A stretch of DNA of 64,000 nucleotides from Saturnia japonica (GCA_033032175.1 CM065320.1:14279413-14343412); one strand, 5' to 3'. Positions 23,335-35,750 are shown, numbered from the stretch's first letter. Notes: generated by a model not told the origin, from the letters alone. A program made the numbers and translations.

Positions 23335-25194
23335 CTTAAATTAACCAATGCATCTTGATAAAATTATGTCACTCAACTTTAACATTTTTCTTTTGCCATG
23401 ATGAACACATATGAAATTTTCATAATTACTATGTTTTATGAGTTAAAACAAATAAAAAATATGACCGTTTGGGATGTAATTCGTTAGATATGTATAAAAT
23501 TTAAAATAGTGATAAACTACAAATAAGTTTGAAATAGAAATAATGTCTAATACTAAACAAGCTAGCTAACATCCCAAATATTTAGAGATACCAAAAATTA
23601 ATACCCATAACGTAAAAAAATGTGAAAATAGCAATATTTATCCCAGTAGTCGCTTATAAATTGTACATTGAATTACAGGACTTTTTATTACTTTCATATT
23701 TCATAGTTAAAAATATAGGTAATGACACAAACATAGCTCTCCCTTATTTAAACCGACGCGACTGTTAAATGACCTTTATCTGCCGTTATCTAAAAGTAAA
23801 CATGACCATTGGAAAGTAATTGTTTACAAAGCACTGGTCATCACTTTGTTTAATTTTTACACTATCATCATTCATGACAAATCAATCAGGTGTGATAGTA
23901 AATAGTTAAAATATGTTCCTAGTCATTTATCTTAATTTATTAATATTATTCGTAAATAACAACAATTTATACAAAGAAAGTATAATTAATAATAAGAACA
24001 AATTTTGAACTCCTATTCAATTTTAACATGTAAAAAGAAATATGAAAATCTAAATTATAAACAACCAAGATTTTCATGAGAAAAAGAACAGTACTTCAAT
24101 TCTATCGCCTACGTTACTTGCGTTTTATTTCTTACATCGTCCACAGCTCGTCTTGATGTAGATAATAGAAACAAAATCAAAAACAATTACACAACAAAGT
24201 TTGCTGAGACTAACAAATTTGTTGCTTAAAAAATTAAAACTCTGAACGAATGCAGCTGTGTGGTTCTGTTGAAAGTGTTCATCCTGTTCATGACGGACCT
24301 TGGGAAAGAAAACATAATACAACTTTATCGAATTAAATCTAGGCCAAGACAATAAAACGGAATCGTAAACCTTACTTGTTTTGTGATTTGTGACGACATC
24401 ACGACGTAAAGTTATGACTTATGAACAACGAAACGATTAGATAAACCAACGAATTGATTTTAAGAAGGAGACGACATTACGCTGCACCAAAACAAGTCTT
24501 CTTTAAAGACAATAACTTTTAATAGAATATAAAAATCATCAAGCACTTTTTCAACCAGTGCTCGACTCGTATTGAGGTCAAATTTACTTATATCTGTAGA
24601 AAACAATGACATAACGATTTTTCGTGTACAACTGCTGTTGGAAACATTACAATTAATGATAAACATAAGAACAGTAGCGATTACTGAGAGAAAACGACTC
24701 TTCAACAATCGCCCTCGTATACCCTCCTGTAAATACGCCTTTCACAAACCACCAGAATACTTACAAGAATAATCACTAGAATCAACCTATAATCAAACTA
24801 AAATGGTCCAATCACCATTTGATCAATCAGTTCATTAAAAGTAAGTAAGTAAGAGCTTATACAAAAGCAACCGATCCAAAAACAATCTTAGACATCATTA
24901 AATTTATAGACAACGTTCGAAAATCTAACAGGCTCTGATTTATTTGTAAATAATGGACTATAGTTTGAAACTTAAAACCAAATTTATCTACTAAATAATT
25001 AGTATCATTATGAACTGACGGTAAAGGAAACATCGTGAAAAAATCTGAAAGGTTAAGAATTGTTCTCGTGGTACCATCATGTAATGGGGAAAAAAGAAGA
25101 ATTACCTTAAGAATTTTGGATCCAATCTTGCTAATTGATAGACCTACATATAAAATGATAAGTGAAATAATAATATCAAGGAACGTAATTGTAC
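23335..25194 (-). other. jing: jing intron, 1.86 kb, no recognised content
   Basis: Intron between exons 25195 and 23334, donor GTACAATT and acceptor ttaag, phase 0. It is AT-rich. Open frames of up to about 125 codons on the minus strand (24460-25234) show no domain and lack exon-like composition, so they are considered accidental. Confidence 0.75.
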
Positions 25195-25374
25195 CTGAGT
25201 GGAAAAGCGCCTCTCGCAACCGTCGACGATGCACTTGAAGGGTTTATTGCTTCCGTGTGACAGCGTGTGACGTTCCAGCCATAGCCGCGAGCACGACGGT
25301 TTGCCGCGGACCTTGCAGTGTTCCCATAAACATACATAGTTTTCTTTACCAACTTGCGTTTCTACGTGTGCTGC
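25195..25374 (-). CDS. jing: jing/AEBP2 orthologue, exon with zinc fingers 2 and 3
   Basis: Internal exon of exactly 60 codons with phase 0 at both ends (acceptor tttcag ending at 25375, donor GTAC from 25194). It opens with AAHVETQVG, whose His completes finger 1 begun in the previous exon. Finger 2 is CLWEHC followed by 15 residues and then HTLSH. The linker GSNKPFK leads into the Cys pair of finger 3 (CIVDGC) before the intron. The order and spacing match AEBP2, where CLWKGC...H...H, GDKPFK and CVVGGC appear. This trio of C2H2 fingers is the diagnostic part of the family and the main basis for the gene name. Confidence 0.95.
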
Positions 25375-25599
25375 CTGAAATTATCAACAATTAACATTGA
25401 GTGCGTTTTAGAAGAGTAAATAATTTTACAATGATATAATAATTTACCTCGTTCAAATCTTTGATCTATTAGACCTGATGAAGAAGCCAACAACAACATA
25501 GAAAACGTAACTGATCGATGTCTGTACATAGAAGATATATGAGAAAAACTATTATTAGGGGCCTTTAACAACGCAGCAGAACCCAAAACAATGATTGTT

Positions 25600-26035
25600 A
25601 GAATTTTTGTCTATTTGTCTATTTGCCAACGTTTGTGCGCGCTAATCTCAGAAAAGGCTGAACCGATTTGGAAACGGTTTTCACTAATATATTGTAGTAA
25701 GGTTCACTTAACATTTAGTGTTTGTTTTACTTCAATAAGTTCATAAATAAAAAAGTTATATCAATTTAAAAAATCACATCGAACGTTTGTTGGCTAAAAA
25801 TGCTATAAAATAGCTCTTCAGTTGAATTGACTGACATTTTAGTTATCTGTATATTATGGTTTATACAACGACGATGATTGAAATTTTTCATAAAGTTAAA
25901 AAATGGAGAGTTTAAAATTTTTTAATTTTAATTTAACCACAGATCTATGTGATAAATCATATTAAAATGGGGTCAGCATAGGCTGGATATTTTGTCAGTT
26001 GAATATAGCCGCGCCCCTGCTAGGGATGCCAATTC
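25600..26035 (+). repeat. Dispersed lepidopteran repeat (about 430 bp)
   Basis: Starts near 'ttgtctatttgtctatttgcc', continues with 'ctcagaaaaggctgaaccga' and ends with 'agccgcgcccctgctaggg'. Related copies begin the same way at 41910 and 60260 ('ctccgaaacgattggaccga'). Non-coding and inside a jing intron. Confidence 0.65.
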
Positions 26036-26379
26036 ATTTCGAAAAAGATCGATTCGAAACGTACTCATGAATCGATTCACAAAAAATTGAGGTCTAAAAG
26101 ATCGATCTCTCAAAATTCGATTCACTTTCGGATTTGTATTAACAATATAAAAATCCCTGAAATAGAAAATTAAAAGAACACCACAACAATCGACGATCTT
26201 TTGTCATTTTTACCTTAAGTATCAGTTATTATAGAGAAACACAGAAAGGTATAGAGAGAGAGAATTTATTACAGGTATATAGGGAAAGAGAAGTCATTTC
26301 AAAAATTTGTTATTATAAACGGTTTTTGTTATTTTGCTATTGGGTAATAATTTACTGTTAGTATTTTAATTGGTAAATG

Positions 26380-26860
26380 ACACCATAGAAAATGAGAGCA
26401 TAACGAAATGAATAATCTATACCTACTAATATTATAAATGCAAAAGTAATTGTGTCTGTCCCGTTTGTTGCATTTTCACGCCTAGACTGCTGAACCAACA
26501 TTGATGAATTTTGGTTGAGAAAGGACATAGCCTCTTTATACATAAGGATCAAAAAGCTATTTTGTAACAAACAATTGTTAAAAATGAAAAAGTAATTTAT
26601 GAACATTATTTTTAGGCATGGCATGTTAATTCTTACGAATAAAAGTTTCTTCGTCATGAAGAAAATTTTATAAACTTAAGTTTTGCTCAGTATAGTATGT
26701 TATTTTGGCACATAGTTTAGGAGATAATAAAAAATTCAAATATTTTGTACTTACGACAAGAACAATAATTATAATAGACTACACAGGTGCGTTGGCGTTG
26801 CGGTGTTTATTGTATAAAATTAACACTGGTGAAACCGTGCGGTACAGCTAGTTTTAAAAA
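26380..26860 (-). repeat. Dispersed repeat, inverted copy of the 47.9/50.2 kb family
   Basis: On the minus strand it begins 'ctagctgtaccgcacggttt'. It shares with the copies at 47940 and 50235 'caccgca-cgccaacgcacc', 'tatctcctaaactatg', 'tttaa-ttcataaaattttc' and 'cttttattcgtaagaattaa', in the same order. Non-coding. It fills much of the jing intron between 26984 and 25374. Confidence 0.65.
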
Positions 26861-26983
26861 AAATCTACTAAAATCAGCACTTAGACAAAGGAAAGGTAAG
26901 AAACACTATAAAAAAGGTTCGTAACTTTTTAGATAGTACATTCTTCATAAAACTTTAAGTTGTCATCTAAAAATTTTACCAAC

Positions 26984-29720
26984 CTGCAAATGATCTAAAA
27001 GTTCAGGATCACTCTCAAACTCCTTTTTGCAATTCTCCCAAAAGCAAACAATCACTGTTGTTGTCGTATCCGTGCTGGTTTTCCTTCGGTCATTGTTCGA
27101 CTTCACTGAACTTTTAGGAGGAAACCTAAGGGTCTTGGGCTGCTTCAATATAGGACTCTTCTGACACTGCACGTCTACTGAGCACAAACTGACACTTAAC
27201 GATAAAGAAGAATCCTCGTCGCACTCTTTACTCATTTGCGAGTCACTCGGAGAATCGATCGACTTATCCGTACCTATGCCTGATTCAGATTCAGTTGCAG
27301 TACTACAGAAATTTGACTCTATCACAGTGCTGTGAACATTTGACGAAACATCCTTTAGAACTGTAATTTGTGTGAATATTGTCTCTTCTCGCCTCGCCAC
27401 TTCTTCTACTTTTCTCAAGTCTTCAACATTATCTTTAATCTTTTTACGTTTAAAAGTTTCATCTATAGCCATATTTGTTTTCTGTGTTGTAAAATCTTTA
27501 AATTTCTCCGATACATTACTAACACTAACAAAAGGCCTCGTGGACATTTTAATAGTTTCTAGTGGATCAATGTTATTATTAACAGTTTTAGATAGCCAGG
27601 GTATATCACTACTTAATTTGTTACATTCGCTTGAATCTGGTTCTTTAACTGTACTGCTAGGGGGATCTGTACCCTGAATGGGATTATCCGGTGGTTTGAC
27701 TGGTGCTATTGGTATACTACTAGTGTGGAGTGCGTGAGAAGTAAAGTTCGTTACGCGGTCATAAGACGAAGCAGGATGATTTATAATTGGATTTGAGCAC
27801 ACCGACTGTGATGAAGACACCGTGCTTGAACTCGTATAACTCCAAGTCTCCTTAACGTTAATATTTGGCACTGAAGTCACAATAAAACCCGGTTGCGGTA
27901 CTAAAAGAGGATGACTAAGGTTGACGGCAAAGTTTGGTTTTGGTTGAACCGTCATCCCGACAGCCTGTATTCCCGAGACGTTTTTATTTATCACTGGAAT
28001 TGACTGACTCGTTACCGGTCCTGGTTTATTTACATTAGGATATGTCGAAGATACGGCGTTGGAAAGTTTTAATAGTGTACCACTTATAAGAATTTGTGCA
28101 GCGTGCTGATTGGGTATGTGGTCTTGCTGCCTCTGGGTTGTCAACTGTGGAGTTTGAGGCAATACGAAGTTTGGCATTTTTGTCATTAAATTAGGTATTT
28201 GAACGACAGTTCCATTTATATTTTGCATTAACGGAAAAACGAACTGGCCGCTCAATTTTGTAGGGCTCGACACGTTGACATTCGGTCTGTTGAAAGCTGG
28301 TATATTGTTTTGATGTCCCAAAGTTTGTGCTTGTAAGCCATTGTGAGGTATTCGTAAAGTAGTTAGCATTACATTTTGAGGAACGGCAACAAATGAAGCT
28401 AAATTATTTGATGTAACGGTACCATTGCACGGTTGTGGTATGTTGATCTGGTGACTGTTTTGTAGGTTAGTTACAGGCACATTAAGAGTACTGATATTGC
28501 CATTTACAGTCATGGATACTTGTCTTATACCATTTGGAATGACTGGTTTTGAAGCTGTATTTATATTATTCGTGTTACTTTTCAGTGATTGATTTTGATT
28601 AGTATTAACACAATTCTGTTTCTGCAGTTGCACTTGTTTTAGATTATTGGCTTTAGACCAAGTCAGATTTTTGCTATTAGCAATACATGCAGACGATTTC
28701 CGGTTTGTTCTCTTTGCCGCCGGTACCTTTTTCCAGGGTTCCTTTTTTGCCGGTGCTGGCTTAGAAGTAATAGTATTTAGACTAAGGTTGTTTGATCCAA
28801 AAGTTACACCGTTCATTCTAACATCCAACGTTGTCGTAGAACTTACGACACCATTGGCTAAAATTGCTTCAGATTTCAAAGGTTGCGATTTTTTAGGTGA
28901 TGGACTAATAGTGGTAGCGGATCCCATTCTCATCCCGACTATGTCACTGGATGCTGGTATAGGAATTTTACGTTTAGCAATATCTGTTTCCAACTTTTGG
29001 ATTGTTACTATTCCATTGGCGGATGGGTTATGTGTAAACTTTGGATCTAGTCTTTGCCTTTTGCCGTTCATAAGCCCATTAAAAGATCCAGTTGAATGTT
29101 TTTCTTTGGAAATAACTTCCGGCCCGTGCCGAACTTCAATGAAACCATTCATTGTCGTGTGTATTTTCTCACCGGTTTCCTTAGGTCTACTAAAGTCGAC
29201 ACCATTAGTAAAATTGGAATTCAACGTAGATTTACCGAGATCATTCACAGTTGAACCATCAATCGCACCATTCGAAGGCGGGTAAACAGTTTTTCGCATA
29301 CCGTCGGATTGCTTCCCAACATCCAATAATACTTTAGGGCTGAGAGTCTGTGATAAGTATGATATATATTTTTCTAAGTCGTGCGTAACGCCGTTTTTTG
29401 GTAGGCACTTTTTTTTAGAGTCTTCATTAGCCACCGAGTTACAATCTCTCTTAAGGCCGTTCTGTGGCTTCATCTTGTGGTTGAAGAACTCTGTGATCCG
29501 ACGGTGAGTGGGCGGATTAGGTCGGCGGACAGGTGCCGGTTGTACCGCGAGGCGTCGCGGAGCCGGCGGCGCCGGATCGTTCGCCCACGGTGGCATGCGC
29601 GTGCCCGCGGCCTCCTCGGCAGTGCTGTACGCAGACTCGGGGCTGCGCGGCGAGCGCGGTTCTGTGATATCGCTACCGCTGCAACCGCCACTTTCCGTTG
29701 GACTCAGCACCGCCACGCCA
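26984..29720 (-). CDS. jing: jing/AEBP2 orthologue, large N-terminal exon
   Basis: A single 2,737-nt open exon of 912 full codons. The acceptor tatttcag ends at 29721 and the donor GTTGGT begins at 26983. It begins with the last base of a split codon, so a 5' exon is expected unless translation starts at an internal Met; the first in-frame ATG is residue 42. The first 90 residues are Ser/Pro/Arg-rich and contain RRITEFF (residues 73-79). Residues 90-880 are disordered: Asn-, Ser-, Thr- and Gln-rich with many NG and PNG dipeptides and a TATESESGIGTDKS acidic patch near 830. The C-terminus starts zinc finger 1 (CFWENC at 892-897, His910), which is finished in the next exon. The layout matches Drosophila Jing, which is also long and low-complexity ahead of its fingers. 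Jing and AEBP2 act in the nucleus with PRC2; in flies jing is needed for CNS midline, tracheal and appendage development. Confidence 0.93.
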
Positions 29721-29995
29721 CTGAAATAAAAAACGATCACTTGTTAATTACACATTTTTAACTCAGAAAGTACATGGGTCAAGTCAGTCGGGGTAGGACG
29801 TGAGCAGTGCACGACGCGAGGTGCATTGCCCGACGGCCCATCGGTCCCGCACGGTCCGGTGCAGTGACGCAACGAGGTTGCACTGACCGACCGATCGTCT
29901 GCCCCGGACGCACACATTATTATTTTCGGCCGCATGATATTCACCGCACGTAGGCCAGACTGTGGCGGTTGCACACTGAGACGAATGAGCTAACA
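29721..29995 (-). other. CpG-rich block just 5' of the large jing exon
   Basis: GC-rich, CpG-rich sequence with two overlapping minus-strand open frames (about 70-76 codons). It could be part of a promoter or an alternative 5' exon for jing. However, I found no ATG frame joined to a good donor that leaves two bases, as the 29720 acceptor needs. It is therefore left unassigned. Confidence 0.35.
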
Positions 29996-31177
29996 ATTTT
30001 ACTTATTGTAAACACGTTAGAAAAAGAGTTTTATTATTTAAGTATGCTTTTATATTCACAATTGTGCTGCGCAGGTGGTTGATATCAATCATAGTTTTGA
30101 ACTCGACGAGTAGGTACGTGATATTATTCCAGTGACAAAATGAAATGATTACTTATTTACATACATAATGCGTTTGATTCTCACGTGAAATGATTATTCT
30201 GAGAGCATCCTCGGCGTAAAACATTTTAGATTGTTTTGTGTCACGATACCTAAAAGTAATATCTATAATACGATTTTGACACATTACGGACAAATCAGGC
30301 TTATGTACGATTATGAGCTTTATTTCTCATGGAAGAACGTTATTTTTTCATCGAGATAGCGATGAGTGGGGGTGGCCGGGGGTGCAGCTTTACAATCCGT
30401 CGAGGGTCCACCCTCCAGCCTTTGTGAAGCCACGTAAAACTCGTGTCTAGGGCTGCACTCTCTGCTCCTTTGTCTTACTTTGCAGCGAATTTTGTCGGTA
30501 ATTGACCCAATTTTTTAAGAAACCTTATTATTGAAGAACATCGATTACTGATATAAAATAGATTGTTAAATTCGAGGCAGTAAATTTTAAGGGTATTTTA
30601 GATTCGACTTATGGATAAAATAAAATCAACAACATCACAAAGATCATTCGATTTAATACTACTTTATAAGTTTAAAAAACCCGATAAAAGTCCATCTCTC
30701 TTCTATTTAAATAAAATGATAGACGTTTGTCGTTATGAGCGCATCACGTAAAAACTACTTACTTAATAGATTTAGATTAAAAAAAAATTGTTTTACTTCT
30801 TAAATATGTGGTCCTTATCTTAAAAAAAATATCATAAAATCTTCATTCAATAAAACATTATTTAATTTTGAGGAAACTACGATTTTTATAAGCACTACGC
30901 GTTCTTCTGTTACCCACGGGGGTGGAGCCGCGGGCACAGCTAGTTTAGTACAAAAAATTTGATAATCTCCCTAAATTATCGACAGAATTACTTAAACGCA
31001 TTTAAGAACAATTATAAAAAAATACATATGTAAGCAAATAATAAACACCAACGCATATTTAGAGTGCTACGAATCGATTTAGTGAATAACTTTTCTGAAA
31101 AATTTGAGACACGACATCTTGAACAAAATGATCTTGTATTGATTTGAAACGAAGATCCGAGAATATTTTTTTGCGAA
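29996..31177. other. Upstream of jing; repeat tail near 30.9 kb
   Basis: Mostly AT-rich without exons. 30350-30480 is G-rich and looks like an old repeat. 30900-30945 ends with 'gtggagccgcgggcacagctagttt', the same tail as the copies ending near 42260 and 60670, marking the end of a dispersed repeat. Confidence 0.5.
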
Positions 31178-31345
31178 TTGTCGAAAGCAAAAGTGGGCAA
31201 GTTAGCAGCGCGGCGCGGCGCAGTGTGTCGACGCGACGAACGCTGCATCGCTGCGCGACACGAAGCGACTTGGCGCGGCGCGGTGCCGTATGTAGGTGAG
31301 GCGGAGTCGATGCAAGGTCGCGCCCGCGCCGATTCCGGTCATTCA
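31178..31345. promoter_or_regulatory. CpG-rich block, candidate promoter or 5' exon of jing
   Basis: A sharply GC- and CpG-rich stretch ('gcgcggcgcggcgcagtg' and similar) about 1.5 kb upstream of the large jing exon, in AT-rich surroundings. Open frames exist on both strands but encode Arg-rich sequence with no recognisable homology. Position and composition make it a candidate promoter or untranslated first exon; there is no direct evidence. Confidence 0.3.
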
Positions 31346-32597
31346 CCCGCGCTCTCTTGCCTTCCGATCTTACAACAATAACATGTTCCAACGAAAACAC
31401 TCCGAAGTCAATTTGTCCCATTCAGAAAACTAAAAGATTTTTATATCAATGTTAGCCTATAATTTTTTAACTAAACAAAATCAAATTTGTACCGTCAAAG
31501 GCAATAAGAACTTACGTACGGTACAACTCAGGCGCAGCTAGGTAACTGTGAGCAGCGATATTATCGCAGTGTTAAAATAACGCGATGCACGTCCATTATT
31601 GTACCATGTCGCCCTCTGCACTGCCCAGCTCACCTTGCCATCAACTCTTTGTGGACCACATGCCTTACGAATTTTCTACTGGACACTTTTAACATATATC
31701 TAGTGTTAAATTGTTAAAAAAAAAACGAATGGTAACTAGTTGATAAGGAATAAGAAAATATTCTATAGTATAATAGATACATAGTAACAACTATTTCACT
31801 AGTATCGTAATTAAAACTCTTTATTATTCGGGTTCTTAAACATAATTATTCAGTAGAATTCGTAAGTTTCCTAACGGCATATACCTACCTACTACAGTTT
31901 TAAATACGTGCAAATTCTTCTTTTTTATATAGTAGCATGGCACAGTGACTGCACTTTGCCTGTACTTCTGTTACATGATGCGCGCGCAGTTTCCAATTTT
32001 ACCCTCTACTTAACGTGCCTATGTAAAAAAATATAAATTAAAAAAAAAAAACATTATAAAATTTTAACGATTGCTTGCTTTATTTAATTCAATATATATT
32101 GACAACACACAGGTAATGATTTCGCCGCAACATACGAACTTTGATCGAATAGCGAGGTACCATATGCAAGAAACTAATGTCAGCGTATAGAAACCACCCT
32201 AAATCTCTTGGGGTATCTGATATAAACGAGTTTTTATTTTAATTAGGGTTACAAGAAACCCGCAACATAATTATATTATATAGACAAACATTAAATTATT
32301 TAATAATGCTTTAATAATTTAATAATACTATTAGGAATACCGAAGTAACGAGTGCAGGCCGTGCAGGATGTGCTTTGTGGGTGGAGTTACGCGCCTGTTT
32401 GACGAGTTTCTAGGAAACGTCGCTCGCGATAAATGCTAATTGTTCCGAGAAATTACTATGCATTATTACTACGGGTAGTAATTACGTAACCGACAACTGG
32501 GACTATTGTTTACATATTATATAATTAGTCGCATTTCTATTTACGTTAAAACTTTACGTAAAAATGTCTACTACAACTATGGAGAATTCGTCGATTA
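31346..32597. other. Intergenic, no gene recognised
   Basis: AT-rich with a few CpG-containing patches near 31530-31640 and 32390-32430. No gene, RNA or bounded transposon is evident. Confidence 0.5.
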
Positions 32598-32960
32598 ACA
32601 TTTAATACCTCTGCTCCAGGGAATGGCACATAATTTCACGTACATTTTTGTTATATAAAGGTGCCAAAGGGCTAATAAAAACTCCGATCACTAAATACAC
32701 ATACGCATGTTTCCCTCCTTCCTCGTAGCTCGAATTCGTAGAGTAGGGAATTAGCCAGATCGCGACCTATTCGCATTCGTGACGACCGCCCGAACCGAGG
32801 TTCGGCCAGTCTGGCACCTTCGTGCGAGTCGTCCAAAATCTTTCGCGGCTGAGTGCCCTAAGCGCTCGTCCCCAAGTTCGGTGAAGCTGTAAAAGCCGCA
32901 GCGGCTTCAGGGCCTCTAAGGCTAACAGTGTGGTCAGTTCAAAAAAAAAAAACACTTAAA
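32598..32960 (-). repeat. Dispersed repeat, related pieces at 14.5, 44.05, 50.9 and 57.0 kb
   Basis: 'cattccgatcactaaatacacatacgcat' also occurs at 44050-44080. 'tttttgttat-taa-g-gccaaa-gg' occurs at 14552-14580. 'gctaacagt' with 'ggcctctaagg' recurs near 57030-57060, and 'gctgaagccgctgcgacttttacagcttcaccga' (complementary arrangement) near 50920-50955. An A-rich tract ends it at 32941-32952. No conserved open frame. Confidence 0.6.
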
Positions 32961-33597
32961 TGAAACAAAAAAAATAGCACATTTAAGTACATACATACAT
33001 TTTAATTTCTAAATAACCTTCATATAGAGAACTAATAACCGCACGGCGAATTCTTTTGAGTTAATTACAATTATAAAATTTAATAAATTTGAAAATTATC
33101 ATATAACTAGAGATTTCTAGAGAATTCAAATATTCATGTTAATGTAATTTACTGAATCTATATCTATATGTAATTTGAGATTTTTAAATAATATTGCATG
33201 CCAGTTTAAATGCTTAAGTATTATCTACTAAAATCCATATTAAACTGAATTTTGTTTCAGATTGTTGTAAATTATTATTATGATATGGATAGATTATTAT
33301 CACTAAATTATTTTTTAGAATCGGACCCACGTACAAATCCCAAAAGTTACCTCCTACAAACATTTACCTCCTTATTATAATAATATCATAAATTATTTAT
33401 ATATACATAAATATCTAATAATACATATATATAATTAAAAAATGTATCTTCTTCTATCTTACAATTAAAATTTTCAAAATACCTATATGCAATTGTATAT
33501 AAATGTGCAGTATTCTGGTTGGGTTATGAATAGAAAAACGTTGTTCTAAAATTATACCTTAATTTCTACTCTGTGATTCAGATAATGACAGACCCTT

Positions 33598-33790
33598 CAG
33601 ACGCAGGACGACGGACGCACGGACGCAGGACGTTGTAGGCGCTCGCACTGGTACTGCATATGCATGCGGGGCGGGGCGATGCAGACGCCTAACGAGTGGG
33701 CGTACAAAAGCGCAAATAACACGTCAACCGCACATGCAACGGAGACCCTAGCGCGCGAAGCTCTTCCGACGTTCCGCATGCACCCCATAC
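33598..33790. promoter_or_regulatory. CpG-rich block with short GGACGCA tandem motif
   Basis: 'gacgcaggacg' style motifs are repeated at 33599-33630, followed by GC-rich DNA up to 33780. It is flanked by AT-rich DNA and could be a regulatory element or 5' exon. No start codon and splice donor combination is convincing. Confidence 0.25.
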
Positions 33791-34834
33791 AATTTAGACT
33801 CCCCTATATTGACAAGTTTCAAGTTACGTCCACTGTAAACTTTATTAAGATAATCAATGATACGCTAATTAATAATTATACAAAAAAAATTTAAAGGGTA
33901 TCTTTTTCATTAAAAAAATCTTATGAAATCATCATATTAATTACAATATTACACACTACAAAGTTATACATTACACTCAAAATTTGTAATAAATGATAAC
34001 TGAGAATCTGTTTTTTTTTTTGTATTCACTATAATAACTACATATAATAATTTTTATATATAGAGGTATAAGAAAGATCTGTACTTGTGTGAGTCGCTAG
34101 GACGTTTTTTGTTCAGGAATGGGACATACCTACTTGTTTAATTATTATGTAAGTACTTGGTTATTGCTTACGTAGTCGATTTGATTAAATTCCCAATACA
34201 TATGTGTAGGTAGGTATACATATACTAGGTACTAGGTTTAAATATACTGTAGCATAATTAGAAAAACTATAGTCATTATAATTATTGTCTGAGCTTCTAT
34301 TACAACAATAACAACAACAAAAAGAATCGAAACCCCTAAAGCGACAAGCGTAAAGTTGTCCTAATCAAAGCGAATGTCCAATTCTTTTGGGACATAAAAT
34401 GAAAAATGATTTTGTTTAGCGTTGGAAATTGATCATCACGCGGGGGTCCGCTCTCTGGGGGATTTAAGGCCATGCCGAATTTCGCCTGGGGTTTACTTTG
34501 TGACAACGGAACCCTGCTGCGCACATGTGGCCCCCAGGCTGTCAGTCGCCGAAAAATACCTAACGAAACACTCGAATTTAAAAATCGTAACGTGGATAAT
34601 GAAATTATTAGTACTTATTATGTATGCACTTAGTACATACTTTTGGGCGATCGATTTAAGTTCAATGCCTTGAAAAAGAAAACTCCATCTAGGTAAATTA
34701 AGAAAGTAAAACATTACGCGAATACAATATATTCTTCTTCTTCTTCTTTGTTTTGGCGCCGCAAAAAGCACTTGCCAGTGTCAAAGTGTTTAAAGCCTTC
34801 GTAAAATTTTTTAATAATTAGACAAAGTGGGGTC
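33791..34834. other. Intergenic, no gene recognised
   Basis: AT-rich to 34320, then a GC-richer patch (34430-34550) without recognisable protein similarity. A CTT microsatellite-like run lies at 34735-34748. Confidence 0.5.
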
Positions 34835-34990
34835 TTCTGACAAGATGGTGGCTCTCTTGTCAGAACTATCTAGGGAGTTTTTGTGACATCTCAAATGCAT
34901 GCTCGTACCAACAACCAAGCTATATCAGGCAAAATGCCACCGATATTACATAATATAGGGTTAAACACCTAAGTTCATTAATTTAAAATA
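34835..34990. repeat. Dispersed repeat shared with 22615-22760
   Basis: 'ggtggctctcttgtcagaact' followed by 'atctagggagtttttgtgacatct' matches the intronic copy near 22.6 kb. Both continue into 'aatatagggt-aaa'. Non-coding. Confidence 0.55.
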
Positions 34991-35639
34991 AAAACCACAA
35001 CATATCACTACAAGATCCCGCCAAAAACTCCATAGATTATAATGAATTTTATTATTAAACCCTTCGAGTCAGGTCGTGTTTGAATCGAGGACTGCGAATG
35101 ATAATGATGGAGAGTAAGGAACAAAATGTTATTCCCTCTAAACGGATTTAATTTTCTGAACGTTACATTACACGCCTTCACTACGACACTACAAAGATTC
35201 AGCAAATGAAAAAAATACAAAAAACTTTACATAAAAAAAAATTAAGCACTACTTTTATCAATTTTACAAAAAATAACAATGAATCGTATAAGGTCCTTTT
35301 TATATTATTATGTATCCTTACATTTGCAATAGTACCTGTACGTTCTAATATTGATTTATTAATTTGTAATTTATCTAGCTTCAACTTGGAATAAGTTGTA
35401 TTTAAATGTTCAATAATTAGCATTTTTTTAACTGTAAATTATATTAACTAATAAACAAAACAATAATTAATATTTTTATATTTCCAAGAAACAATCACAA
35501 TCTCGTCTGAAACGCGTGACAAATGCTATTATTTCACATAGTTCTTCATAGAATTCGTATTTAAAAAAACGAATGCAGGTTGTTCACGCTATTTACACAA
35601 AATGCAACGTTTCTGTTTTCGTTTTAAAAATGACAAGTT

Positions 35640-35750
35640 TTTACTAAATGCATATAATATATGAAAGTATATACGATACGTAAAACATAAAACACATTTT
35701 TTTTTTAATTTGTTTCTCTGTCTGTTTGTTCCAAGTAATCTAATCGGGTT
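35640..35750 (+). repeat. 5' end of a dispersed repeat, interrupted by a retrotransposon
   Basis: 'taaatgcatat' followed by 'gaaagtatatacgat', then 'tctgtctgtttgttcc' and 'gtaatct', matches 60205-60300 closely. At 60.2 kb the repeat continues into 'ccgaaacgattggaccgatt'. Here it breaks off around 35745 and non-LTR retrotransposon sequence follows. Confidence 0.65.

Noticed and set aside
24460..25234. Minus-strand open frames inside a jing intron as extra exons
   Set aside because: The flanking exons already join in phase and match AEBP2 without extra residues; these frames are AT-rich with no homology.
26023..26050. A hAT-like terminus ('ctagggatgccaattc')
   Set aside because: No opposite terminus seen; overlaps the end of another dispersed repeat.
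28647..29285. 212-codon plus-strand open frame
   Set aside because: Antisense shadow of the large jing exon; no homology, and the minus-strand frame is the conserved one.
29470..29761. Several open frames on both strands with Arg-rich products
   Set aside because: Out-of-frame reads of the GC-rich N-terminal part of the jing exon.
29784..29996. Possible first coding exon of jing
   Set aside because: The longest frame starts at a non-ATG codon, and no ATG frame reaches a good donor with the required two-base remainder.
31059..31421. 120-codon minus-strand frame in the CpG-rich block
   Set aside because: Low-complexity Arg/Ala/Leu translation of GC-rich DNA with no homology; kept only as a candidate regulatory block.
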